DNA of 64,000 bases from Castanea sativa (lineage: Eukaryota > Streptophyta > Magnoliopsida > Fagales > Fagaceae). The position numbers and the translations under genes are program-made. The notes below the pieces were generated by a model. That model was not told the origin of the DNA. It saw only the letters and a list, made by a program, of their open reading frames with translations, and made no database searches. Numbering within the stretch: the first letter of the stretch is position 1; each line of letters opens with the position of its first letter. This document shows positions 31,533 to 42,546 of the stretch, in pieces. The stretch is taken from contig NC_134016.1 in assembly GCF_040712315.1 (NCBI RefSeq), positions 7,477,282-7,541,281 of the forward strand, read 5' to 3'.

Positions 31533-33880
31533 GAACTACATCACCGGCCTGTTGTCTTGAGACATCCTCGGTTGGCTAATTGGTGGGTGGTTGCTGCACT
31601 GGTGCATCTTCGGCAACATTGAGGTTGCTGGTAACTTCGAGATCAATACTTTCCACATAAGTATTAATCGCTCGCACCAGCTCCCTCATGCTGGGAGTAT
31701 CCTTCTCGTCAACGATAGCAGCTTGACTCTGAACGAGGTGGGAAGGGGCCGAGTATGGGATTTGCTCTGGATTCCTCAGTGGAGAATCTTTGGCCACCCC
31801 CATTACTTTAAGGGTTGCCAGCCACCCCTCTCCGAACCCGTGAGACTGGGCTTCTTGAACGACAGGCTCCACGGAGTTCTCAGCATTTGCAAAACCTTCA
31901 TTGTACCACTTGTCCTCATAGGTTTCAAAGGTTGCTGTCAGGTCAACTATTTTGTCAGCATTAGCCTGGTTTAGGCTTTCTTCCTCTGCCAGTTTAAGTT
32001 CCACGCTCCCAAGCTTGGCCTCCAGCTAAGCCAACTTCTTTTCTGCCACCTCCCGAGCCTTCTTAGAGGTCTGAGCCCTTTCTTTGACAGCCTCAGCAGC
32101 CTGACCCTTCTCCTTTGTTGTGGCAGCCACAACATCCTTAGGGCCTTCTCTCGTTCGGCATCCTCAGCAAACTGTTTCAGCCTCTCATCAAGAATGTGAG
32201 TAAGCTGTGCAACCTGATATTGTAATAGTGATTAGTATGGAAGCAAAGGGAATACACACACATAAAAATAAATACGAAGCTGAGAGAATTACCACTATAG
32301 TGTGCCATTGTAACCGTCTAGTTAGCGACTCCTTGTCCCCCTTCAAAAAGAAGTGAACATCCTCGAGCAGCACAAGGCCGTGCCCCAGACTCTGGGCCAT
32401 CCACCCCCCATGACCTTGGGCCCAGGTCCTCAAGTTGGTAGATGCTGGCAGAATCCTGTCACCGAATTTGAAGGTAGGTTGCCAACCCACCTCAGTCTGA
32501 GATGAAGATGCTATGCTAGTGCCAACCCAACTAACTTGGGGAGTTAGCCAAGAAGCACCCTCCAGCTCCCGGATTGTGATCCCGCCCTGAGGAAGGGCCT
32601 TCGTTAGAGCGCCACTTGGATCCTTAGGCAGTTGTTCGGCAACACGTTGTCCCTTTTTGCCACGACCAACTGGGGGAGGAGGGGTACGGTCCTTGTCTTG
32701 AGGCTGAGGCTGAGCTGTGGGACGAATGCCGGACAAGAACCGCTCAGCTGTCATTTTTCGCCTTGTAACCATCTCTACGTCTAGGTTGGCTTTGGTTACT
32801 CCTAGCTTTGTTGCTCGGACTTGAGCTTCAGACTATTCAACAGCTACGTGGACTTTGCGGCTTAGAGACACACGTTCGATAGATTCATCCCTCACTGGTG
32901 CAAGATCCTTCGCAGTAGTGTAACGGGGGCCAAGGTCTTGAGCTTCACCAGTGGTGAGCGTAGGTGGGAGGAAGTTTGCATGCTGAACGTCTATAGAAGT
33001 GGGCTATCTACCAACAACGCTTGGCTGAATGATTACCAGGTAGTATACACCGGGTTGACACCAAGTATCAAATGGGATGCTCGGAGTTGTCCATCCTTGT
33101 GTACTAAAATTTCTGACCTAAGTATGAAGTTAAGATATCTCATATGCAGGAGTTTGAGGTTTGGTTGAAATCTTCCTCCTTCTGTAACAAATCAACAAAT
33201 AGACTAGTTAGCATACACGTAAATAGCTAAGTAAAAGATTCTAATTTAAAGCGAATAAAGGTTCTCTGTACCGCCAACACTACGCAGCGAAAATAGGCAA
33301 GGGAGTTTATCGGTAAGCCAATTGCTGCTCACCCGGACGAATTCCCTCACCGAGTTCTTGTTGGAATTGGGAAGGCATGATATCAGCCGTACTCGCATAT
33401 CCCTAGTTTTTCGGTAGTAATCGGTCTTAACTTTTCCGCACAGACGACACATGAAGTTAATATCATGGTGGTTTAGTTGCAGACTAAATATTTGATTTAA
33501 CCTACTAACATAACTCACCACTCGGTAAACATTGGGGGGAGTTAGTCAGGACATAAGTCATAAAATCTAAGGGTACTTCTAATAAGAGGGTCCACCGAAA
33601 ACCTAATCCCACCCTCAAGAATAGCCATTAAGGGGAAAAATACTATGTTTGAGCCGGAATGCCTATGGAGGTCGATATCGCCCTCGTGACAGTAGGCGAT
33701 ATCAACATCTCTAAGGACATTAAAGGCTGCTTTAAAGCTAGCCAAGGACGCTTCAGAAGAGAGGAGGTGAGAATAACCAATTCCTATACTCAAAAATCAA
33801 GGGTAGACCAAAAGAAAGAAGATAGAGTAAAAGAGAAAAGATGAACTTACTGTGGGCTCTAGGGAACGATGTTCTAGGCT
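31533..33880 (-). pseudogene. Antisense multi-exon gene of the Gypsy element (Transposase_28-like plus coiled coil)
   Basis: On the minus strand, opposite to gag-pol. The 5' part (33793-33246) resembles the putative gypsy-type transposon domain (Transposase_28-like): IVFFPLMAILEGGIRFSVD, LRFYDLCPD, then in the next frame RLNQIFSLQLNHHDINFMC. A middle exon (about 33180-32290) gives MVTRRKMTAERFLSG and the Pro/Lys-rich VGRGKKGQRVAEQLPKD. A donor/acceptor pair at 32292/32213 splices out 80 bp (GTAATT...ATCAG). The last part is an Ala/Glu/Lys-rich coiled coil ending ...APVQQPPTN near 31576. A one-base shift near 32140, a TAG near 32025 and several others make it inactive. Function unknown in the lineage. 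Confidence 0.7.
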
Positions 33881-34233
33881 GGAGAATGTGTACACGAGAT
33901 AAATGTGCTCAGCAGTGAGGGAACTGAAGAGGAGAGGATGTAAAAAGTGAAATGGGAAGTCAGGAGAAGCTATTATAGAGGGTAATGCATTTAATGAGGC
34001 AAGAGGTAGGAAAAATCCCTTCTAACCCTTTTTGGTAACCCCCCTACACATGCGAGTGCGGTTCACGAATTGTCAGGTTATAATTATTGACGTGACAACC
34101 TGGCGTAGCGCTACCTTCAAGAAGGCTTTGATAATCATCTTGTCCACACAGCAAATGATGCTTGGGATTCTCGGGGGACCATCAACGCCACTTAGATTAT
34201 CCTTGATTCATTCTCGGTGATCTGGCACGAATC

Positions 34234-34242
34234 AAGGGGGGG
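34234..34242 (+). other. Polypurine tract
   Basis: AAGGGGGGG four bases before the 3' LTR; primes plus-strand DNA in LTR elements. Confidence 0.85.
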
Positions 34243-34246
34243 CTAT

Positions 34247-34715
34247 TGTACGGGGAGAGGCCTTGGGCCCATTGGGCCTTAAACCCCAGCCTTGTGATAA
34301 CGTACGAGATAGGGCCTCAGGCCCGTTGGGCCATGGGCCCTCATCTTGAATTACAACATATGACGTCCTTAGTCTGAACATACCTCGGCGCCCGGCAAAC
34401 CCCCCTCCCGAGGATGCTACTTTTCAGGGGTACAAGGCCCAAGCGGTTCAATATTACCTTGGGGAGTATCGCCACTGAACAACCTTTTGGAAGCAGGAAC
34501 CAGTTCCAACCTTTTGGCAATTCTAGAGAGAGAGAGAGTGAGAACTGAAAAACAACCAGATTAAGAGAGGAGAGTGACAATGAGAGGGAAGGCTTTGTAG
34601 AAAGAAGGAGAGTATTTGGGTCGCAAATCATAGGGCCACCCATAATAGGAAACTCAAAAACCCACAATACAAATAGATTGTGAGCCCATTATCAACTGTT
34701 GTTTTGGCCCGCACA
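34247..34715 (+). mobile_element. 3' LTR with internal deletion
   Basis: Same ends as the 5' LTR but 469 bp. About 150 bp are missing after 'gcaggaaccagttccaa', including the TATA box, and the GA tract is shorter (about 34526-34540). Confidence 0.9.
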
Positions 34716-34720
34716 CCAAC

Positions 34721-35740
34721 TATTATTAAAAAAAATTGGATACATGGAATAAACTCATGCAATCATAATAGGATCGATGAAGAAGAGCATGAACTCCTAG
34801 GAGCTCAACCCATCTTTGATAAGCAACTTCACAAGATGAAATGTATGTTGTTGTCATACTAATTTTTTATGATTCATGTATTTTTCCATGAGCACAATTG
34901 AATTTTTTAGAGTTCAATTCCCATGCAAGTCTCTCTCTATCAACTCTATTTTTAATTTTTTAAATAATTTTTTCTTCGTCCAAAATTTCCATATATTCAT
35001 TATACGATTAGTTATTTCATTCTAATTAACTTTTAATCTTTCTGAAAATACTCATTTTTATTCTCATATTATCACCATCTCAATGTATTAAATTTTTCCG
35101 TAGTTGTGTGTAGTGTTACTATCAAAAAATTAAATCTCCTTTATTAGTTCAAAATTTTAAATTTAATTTTTTTGATAAATAATTTAATTATATTATTTAA
35201 ATAACTTATTTAATTTACATATACTTTTCTACCAAGCCGTGCATCATATGGGCATAACACTAGTGATATTTAATTCCTCAAATTTAGTACAAATTAAACC
35301 TTAATCCTTAACTTGAAAAAGAAGAGATACTGAATTATAACAAAAATTACAAGTGACCTTTATTATGTACAGGTTAATTAAAAATCATGGTATAAATTAG
35401 AAAAAAATCAATTTTTTGTACCTATATTTTAGGGTATTTTTATTTTGTTTTTTATGTTTTGAAACTTTAAACTTGGTCCTTGGATTTAAATAAAAATTCA
35501 TTTTGGTCTTGGCCGTCATCTCAATGACAGAAATTGTTTACATAACTAACAATTTCCAAATCTAGCATACTTATGTGGCTTATAAAAATAATTAAAAAAA
35601 ATTAATTGATAGGCAACATGGATAGATATCATGTTAGAAGCATTGATTTAACATGGATAGATATCTCATTATGTTTTGGGACATAAAATCATTTTAAAAT
35701 AATTTAATTATTAAAATAAGGAGAATTAGACTTTATATAT
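34721..35740. other. Non-coding AT-rich stretch
   Basis: No gene. Contains common plant repeat phrases (for example 'aaacttggtccttgga' near 35470) but no element ends. Confidence 0.5.
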
Positions 35741-36042
35741 ACACACACACACACACACACTAAAAGCCAAAACTCAAAGAAAATTCAATCATATTTCATG
35801 TTGGATTCTCAATTTTGCATTACGTATCTCATCAAATTTTTAATTTTTGTGATAAATGAAATTATTGAGTGTAAAAATCAAAGAGTTCAAATCCAATTAG
35901 ATTCTAAATTAAATTTCAATTGGAGCCCAACTTTGCGTCATGTGTCCATTTATTTTTTAAATTTTTGTGACAAGTGGATTATTGAGTGTAAAAACTGAAT
36001 AGTCTAAATTCAATTAAATTATAAATCATATATACATACATA

Positions 36043-36087
<45 letters not shown>

Positions 36088-36985
36088 GTATGTATGTATG
36101 TATGTATGTATAATGAGAAATCATTACATATTTTAGAAATGTATGGTTTATAAAATGTGCAAGCTAATATCATGTATAATTTAAACCTCTTTTAAAAAAA
36201 ATTTATAATTTGAACCATGTAATTGTGATTGCTTTTTTAATTATACATGTGAATATGCATGAGATTATGCACTAGTTCTTCTCATAAAAGGAGACAGTAC
36301 AACCTCAATTAAGCCATACAAATATATATGAAATAAAATACACGAGCATTTTATGTTTGATTTCCTGTCAAACATAAAAACACTAGCATTTTATAAGAAA
36401 ATATTTACCTTCAAACCAATTTGTAGAAAATTTTCTCTAATCTACTGTATACATTATGGTTGATAAAATAATCCATGTGTATATATAATCAAAAGCCAAT
36501 ACTCAGAGAAAATTTAATTGGATTCTTAATTTTGCGTCATGTATCTCATCAAATTTTTAATTTTTGTCATAAATGAATTATTGAGCGTAAAATGTATAAT
36601 GAGAAATCATTACATATTTTAGAAATGTATGGCTTAAAAAATGTGTAAGCTAATACCATATATAATTTGAATATCTTCTCAAAAATTGTATAATTTAAAC
36701 CGTGTAATTGTGATTGTTTATTGTATCCATACATATGCATACTTGCATTGGGTTACACAATACTAGTTCTTCTTATGAAAGGAAACAATACACCCTCAAT
36801 TAAACCATTCAAATGTATATGAAACAAACGACGTCCTTTCTATCTTATTATAAAAAGTTGACTTTTTGTCAAACACAAACATATGAGCATTTTATAGGAA
36901 AATATTTACCTTTAAAACCGGTTTGTAGGAAATTTTCTCTAGCCTACTACATTATGATTGATAAAACAATCCACTGTGTATCTAT
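35741..36985. repeat. Segmental tandem duplication with internal copies
   Basis: The block starting 'aatgagaaatcattacat' (36112) is repeated at about 36600 and stays alignable for about 370 bp (36112-36480 and 36600-36980). A preceding 100-130 bp block ('aaagccaaaactcaaagaaaattcaat...attattgagtgtaaaa') is present three times, near 35762, 35880 and 36491. An (AC)10 run precedes at 35741-35760. No coding capacity. Confidence 0.75.
36031..36112. repeat. Compound microsatellite (TACA)n(CA)n(TATG)n
   Basis: (TACA)3, then about 19 CA units (36046-36083), then seven TATG units. The outer TATACATACATACA and TGTATGTATGTATA are inverted copies. Confidence 0.95.
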
Positions 36986-37500
36986 AATCTCATGATATTA
37001 GTCATATGATTTATTTAAATAATACACGTAGATGGTTTTTATAAGTTTACAAGTAATGAATTGGAGGAGACTTCTCCAAATTGAATTGAAATATTTGTCT
37101 TACTAGATAATAACAGTATTACTAAAAATGCTTTGGAATCTCCCAACAACAACATATAACTGTATTAGATCTTAACTAAAAGAAGCTAAATACAAACAAA
37201 ACAAAAAGGTAAACAATGAGACATCATAAATAGTTTAAGTGGGACAATGTTTTCACAGACTGGAGTGTAATTCCTAGGGCTGATGTGAAGCAAAACCCCA
37301 CAAATACTTCTTGTCATTCTACGTTTCGCTGTTTTATGTTTTGCCAAGCAACATCTGAAGTCACGGGTGCTAATTCCGAGTTTTTTATTTGTGAAGGTTG
37401 TGGCTATGTTGGTGGTGACTGTGATGATCTAGGTAGAAGTTGGGACATAGACATAACTAGCTCAGCATATTTTGGGGTTTAAAGCAATGTATTTTTTTTT
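36986..37500 (+). other. Short Cys-rich open frame, doubtful
   Basis: A 65-codon frame from ATG 37285 to 37482 (landmarks FICEGCGYVGGDCDDLGRSWD), which stays open upstream to about 37230 (WDNVFTDWSVIPRAD). Composition is protein-like, with several cysteines, but no family is recognised, and there is no promoter or splice context. It may be a remnant exon or chance. Confidence 0.2.
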
Positions 37501-40500
37501 TTTTTATAATTTATTTTATGTGAAGAATTGTTAGTTTCTTCCAATATCCCAATGGTGATTCTTATTGAACACTTCTTTGCAGAACCATCAATTTGATATT
37601 TGTGTTTTTAATAATTTTAGTCTAAATTGAATTAGTTTCTTTATACTAATATTATGATGATTTTTAGGGTACTTTTTTTTTTTTACACCTAATTCTATTT
37701 GAGTACCACCTATTTATACCACTAACAAGTTATTAGGTTTTCCCAAATATTTTTTGCTCCATTATTCCATTAATCACAAATATTTCATATCTTATTATCT
37801 AAATTGGGTCATGATATAAACTATCACAAAAAGCCCCAAAAAACTCATATTTTATCCAATTTTGTTATCATTATTTAGCTAAGCCCAAAACCGGCCATAT
37901 GAACCCAATACACACATCATATTCTATTTAAAGCCCAAGAATACTTATGCTTGGCAATGTTCAAAAAGCTCATGATTCAAGTCCTTGGCAAAACAATTTT
38001 ATCAATGGAATTCAAATCCATGATCAAAGTCTACGATTTATACTCATGGCAATATCCAAAGCCCAATTCTCATTGGTCATATCAAAGCCCAATTTTCATT
38101 GGCAACATCAAAACCCAATTTTCATTGGCAACATCAAAGCCTAGTTCTTGCTGGTAATATTTAAAGCCCAATTCTCATTGGCAACATCAAAGCCCAATTC
38201 TCATTGGTAATATCAAAACCCAATTCTCACTGGCAATATTTAAAACCCAATCCTCATTGGTAATATCAAAACCCAATTCTCATTGGTAATATCAAAAGCC
38301 CAACTTGTGTTGGCACTATTAAAAGCCCAAGCTAACTACTTGGCACTATTTTATCAGAAGCCCAAGGTTATTAATACTTGGCAAGATACTATATCATAAT
38401 TATTCCACTTAAAAGTCCAATAATGAACAATACTTTAGATTCTTAAACCTATTACTATAATATTACAAGCTCATGAAATTTATGAATTATCTATTCTTAC
38501 AACTCATGGCAATCATCTTATAAAAGCCCATGGAAAGTTATTATTACACCCATGACATTTATTTATTTCATGTTATAAACTCATGTTCACTATCTATCTT
38601 ACATCACAACATTCATAATATTTATTACCAAAACTCATGGTAATTATTCATCTTACACATCTATTATGATTATCTATAGAGAAACTCATGAGAACATCAC
38701 ATTATTCCATTATAGTGGTTGTTACCATAAAACTCATGCTAAATATTATTCTCAAGAAAATATTGGAGGTCATTATTTAAAAAGCCCAAAAAAAAAATAT
38801 CATTTACAAAGTAATCCATAGCAAAAATTATGAGAAACTATACAAGTTATTATTTAAAGCCCATGGAAATTAATACCCAAAATCTATCATAAATATTTAT
38901 TAAAGCTCATGGATTCATTTTATTTCTACTACAACTAAAGCCCATGAGGAGTAAAAAACTCATGGCAAAGCATGTCTTTAATTCCCATTTTGTAGGACCA
39001 AGAATCTCATGGAGTAGGGAACAAGCCCAAGCAAAGAAAGGGCCATGTGGCCCAACTAAAAGTGCTGAAATGGAGCAAAGTTCCAGTCCAAAAAAGTCCC
39101 CAGCAAGAGGCTTGAGAGAGGGCAACCAGCCCTTGTTCATCCCTAACTAAAGAAACAACTAGAGGCCCCTTCAAGAGAACTAAAGAAACAACTAGGGGCT
39201 GTCCCATCAGTTTTCTGCCACCCTCTACCTAACGTGAATGGTGCCCAAGGGCTGTCATATTAGCTGAAATCTAAAGGATGATGGGACTCCATAATCTTCC
39301 TTAAGACTACACCTCCAGCAGAAGGGGAGCTGAAACCAAATTATCCAAACTTCAACAAATTGACGCTACAAGTGTTGAAAACGTTCAAGACGTGATTCAT
39401 GTGCCAAGCCCATGAATCCTAAAGGGGAAAAATTGGGAACATGTGGTTTGGAGGGTATAAAGGGATCTCTAGCGGAATCCCCTAAAGTGAGCTAAGAATT
39501 TGACACTTGGCTTAGGGTGTTGAATCTTATTTATTGGGGACTAAATCTCAGTTGCAGCATTAGGATTCATTCTTGATACACGTCATAATCGTATTGATTT
39601 AGCTCAACCCCAGAAATCATGGCATTAAATGCAAAGCACTCTAAAATCCCATCATTGCCCAAAGAAGCAAGGCAGCCCCTAAAGTAAACCATCTACTTCT
39701 GACCAAAAATCCCAGGAAAATTAACCTTGGTTTCCCACCTCTGATTAGCCCTACGTTTTTTGGACTCTTGTTAATTAATGCTTCCCTAAAACTCCATTAT
39801 AAAAACATAAGCATCTCAGCCCACACACACCTGCTCCCTCTGAAACTCCTGATCTATTTGTTTTTTGCTAATGGTTTAGCTCCCTCAAGCTCACCACTCA
39901 TCATCCTTAGCCCACATTCATCTAATCTCAAATGTTCTCTTCCCTCTTTTCACATAAACACAGCCCATAAATGTCTCTCAACTAGTCATAAACAGACCAC
40001 TCACAAAAAGCCTTGATCTTGATGTTAATCCCACCTCACTCACTCAAAATAACCCACATTCACTTCATTCATGCCTTAATATTATACACTCACCAAAATC
40101 TTAGTTTAATACTTGCTGCACGAAGCTGGGGATCTTTCTCTCCCTTCATTCCATCCTATTTTTCTTCTTTTGTTTGTAACAATGGAGCTTTTAATCCTTG
40201 TTTATTATTATTATTATGATGAAGGATATAATATTTGTAACAATTGAACTTTTCCCTCAAATTGACATAATAATGGCTGAAAGTACTATAAATTCCCCTA
40301 ATCGAGACAGACAAGGACTCCTAAGATTGAATATCTTCATAAATTTATTTAATCATTAACTTTTGGACTTTTAAATATAATTTCACATTTAATGCTGGAG
40401 GATTGATTTGAACTATGACGCTGTAAAAATGATTAATAATATAACAAACTAACAATAGTAACGTGTTTATTGGGCTTTATTGTTGTCTTCTTGTTAGGGT

Positions 40501-40720
40501 TCAACCTCCATCTCTTGCTTGGGTGGACTTACACAACACCGAAAGCCTTTAGGCTTTATTTCAAGGGCCCATTGTCGAGTTTCGGCTTGGCTACCCTATA
40601 TTCTATTTGGGAACATCAAAATTTTTCCCTCAACAATGATCATGCCAAAATCATGAAACATGTTAAATGCATTTCATGCAAAATATGATCACATTGCTAT
40701 GCGGATTTTTCATATGTGTA
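37501..40720 (+). other. Possible long LTR or leader of an unidentified retroelement
   Basis: No ORF of note. Many 'aaagccca' and 'aagcccatgg' phrases lie between 37800 and 38950. A TATA box GGTATAAAGG sits at 39454-39463, with a CT-rich leader-like stretch and (TTA)n at about 40200. A long promoter-bearing non-coding unit such as an LTR would look like this, but I could not find paired ends or a second copy. Confidence 0.3.
38055..38335. repeat. Minisatellite, about ten copies of a 26-28 bp unit
   Basis: Unit 'caaagcccaattctcattggcaacat'. Copies vary mostly at a few positions. Each contains CCAAT...ATTGG, a short inverted repeat. Confidence 0.9.
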
Positions 40721-40947
40721 GAGTATTTTAAGTGCCCATTTGGGATGCATTTATAAGCCATTATTGTTTATTTTTCCTACTATTTACATATTTCACGTAA
40801 GTTACCTACTTATTTTATTTAACTCTTACTTTTTATCTATAGGACTTTGAGCAAAAGGTTTTCAGCATATAGCTAATTTAAAAAAAAAAAAAAAAAAAAA
40901 CTTGTCAACTATAATTGATATCGTTTTTGTCAAATATAGCTCAATTC
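40721..40947. other. Non-coding flank of the LINE insertion
   Basis: AT-rich with a poly-A run at 40879-40900. No gene. Confidence 0.5.
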
Positions 40948-40967
40948 AATTTCAAATAGATTGGTTT

Positions 40968-41529
40968 AATTGATCTAGGCTTCATGGGGAACAGATTTAC
41001 ATGGAATAACGGCAGAGAGTGAGACGCATATGAACAATTAAGGTTGGATCGGGCTTGTGCGACATTGGAATGGAGAGAAATCTTCCCTCAAGTACAGGTA
41101 TGTCACCTTACAGCTTCTTATTCGAACCATGTACCCATATTACTAACAACACAGGGGCAGCAATCACCAAGAATGAAACGAGTACCACACCAATTCGAGG
41201 AGAAATGGGCAACCCATCCAGAGTGTGAAACAGTTATAAGAGTAGCCTAGACTAACATGGTCTCCTTGGGCAGCCTGATGTATAATTTGTTTGAAAAAAT
41301 CAAAAGCTGCCGGGTAGCATTGGTGGGGTGGAGCAGAAGTGTGTTTGGGAACTCAAGGGCAATTTTGGAAGAGTTAATGGGGCTAAATAATGTGGAGAAC
41401 GCTGAAGCCATCTATTGTCAACAACCTGAATCAACCTCGCACTTGCTAGGGGAATGTCCAATGGCACGGAATGTGTGGGCAAAATCAAAAGGAAGGGTGC
41501 AGAAATGTAGCAACCAGGTAAAGGACTTC
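40968..41529 (+). pseudogene. LINE ORF2 remnant: endonuclease end fused to zinc-finger region
   Basis: Reads GFMGNRFTWNNGRE, then LDRACATLEWREIFPQVQV and LTASYSNHVPILL. This is the C-terminal part of the APE-type endonuclease of plant L1 elements, where the usual motif is SDHxPI. After LEELMGLNNVENAE it passes directly to a zf-RVT-like segment (YCQQPESTSHLLGECPMARNVWA), so the whole reverse transcriptase is missing. Stops after GRE and VIRVA fit TGG-to-TGA/TAG changes. Reading continues in the next LINE segment. Confidence 0.85.
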
Positions 41530-42469
41530 TGTAGAGAGGGAAAATTCCCGACCTATCACAAGCTGACACATCATACTACCAAGTCCACAAAATACAACCA
41601 ATTACAAAGTGTCACGTACTGCTGCTAGGTTTTGCTATCGCTATTCAGAAACCAATAGGAATTTGCCAAGTGTCATTGAAATAGAGGCATGAAACATATC
41701 AGCATGCGTAAGCGATGACACAATCAATCCAGCATGTGTAAGTGATGACATAAGCGGACCAATCAGGCTGTGACATGTGTCACCAATCAGACTCCGCCAC
41801 GTGTCGCTCACCCACCCCCAAACTCCTATAAAAAGAAGCCTTCCTAAGACATTTGGGAGGACAAAAAAAAAGCCATCTAGAGCATAAGCAGCATTGAAGA
41901 AGATTCAGAAGCACTTAAGAATACAGAAGCTCTGTAGGAATCAAGCCCCGAAGCCTCCAAGAACTTCAACTTCAAAACCGAAGAATATTCAAAGCAGAAT
42001 CATCCAAACTACTTGTCTAGATCTTAAAGTTCATTGGAATCAAGCTCGAAAGCCTCCAAAAACCTCAACAAACCACAAATCAATGAAGCTTTACAGATTC
42101 AAGCCTCTAAAGCACTGAAGAACTTCCACCACAAACCTTCAAAGACGAAGAATGCTAAGAACACAAAGAACGTATCAAAGAACACAAAGAACAAAGAATT
42201 TCTAACAAGCTCATAGCCAAAGATTCGTTGTAATTCCGTTTCAAAGATCTTCGATCCATTCCTCAGCCAAATTGAAAGATATTTTGTGTTTGAATCAAAA
42301 TTATATTACCACAATTCCAATTAACAAATCTTTCAAAGAGATCGAATCAGAGAATCACTCTTTTGTAATTACAGAGAATTGTACCATACATTCATCAAAT
42401 ACAAATTTGTATTTGTGAAACTATTTTACTTGTTTGATTTATTTTGAACTAAGAATTTAGTAGTCTACA
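41530..42469 (+). mobile_element. 5' LTR of the gag-only element
   Basis: Starts TGTAGAGAGGG, ends TAGTCTACA. TATA box TATAAAAA at 41827-41834. Carries two copies of an approximately 30-bp unit ('gcatgcgtaagcgatgacaca'). Confidence 0.92.
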
Positions 42470-42471
42470 AA

Positions 42472-42492
42472 TTTTGGCACGCCCGGTGGGAC
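42472..42492 (+). other. Primer-binding-site region
   Basis: TTTTGGCACGCCCGGTGGGA directly follows the LTR (start two bases in). Same position and TGG start as other Gypsy primer sites; the tRNA is not identified. Confidence 0.55.
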
Positions 42493-42546
42493 CACTCTGC
42501 CTCTCATCTCTTTCTCCTTCAAAAGAAAAGAAATTCGATTGGCTAC

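Larger units (their letters stand above)
24506..34715 (+). mobile_element. Ty3/Gypsy retrotransposon, TAT/Retand type, 10.2 kb, decayed
   Basis: LTRs at 24506-25158 and 34247-34715 begin TGTAC and end ACA, and the target duplication CCAAC is perfect (24501-24505 and 34716-34720). Between them lie a primer site, gag, protease, RT, RNase H and integrase on the plus strand, 71-bp tandem repeats, an antisense gene and a polypurine tract. The order with a tandem-repeat zone and an antisense ORF after pol is known from the TAT/Retand lineage of plant Gypsy elements; the assignment rests on that layout and on domain motifs. The first 235 bp of the LTRs differ at roughly 20-25 positions by my eye count, so the insertion is old. 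Confidence 0.93.

Noticed and set aside
37285..37482. 65-codon Cys-rich frame as a host gene
   Set aside because: No splice, promoter or family support; listed only as a doubtful open frame.
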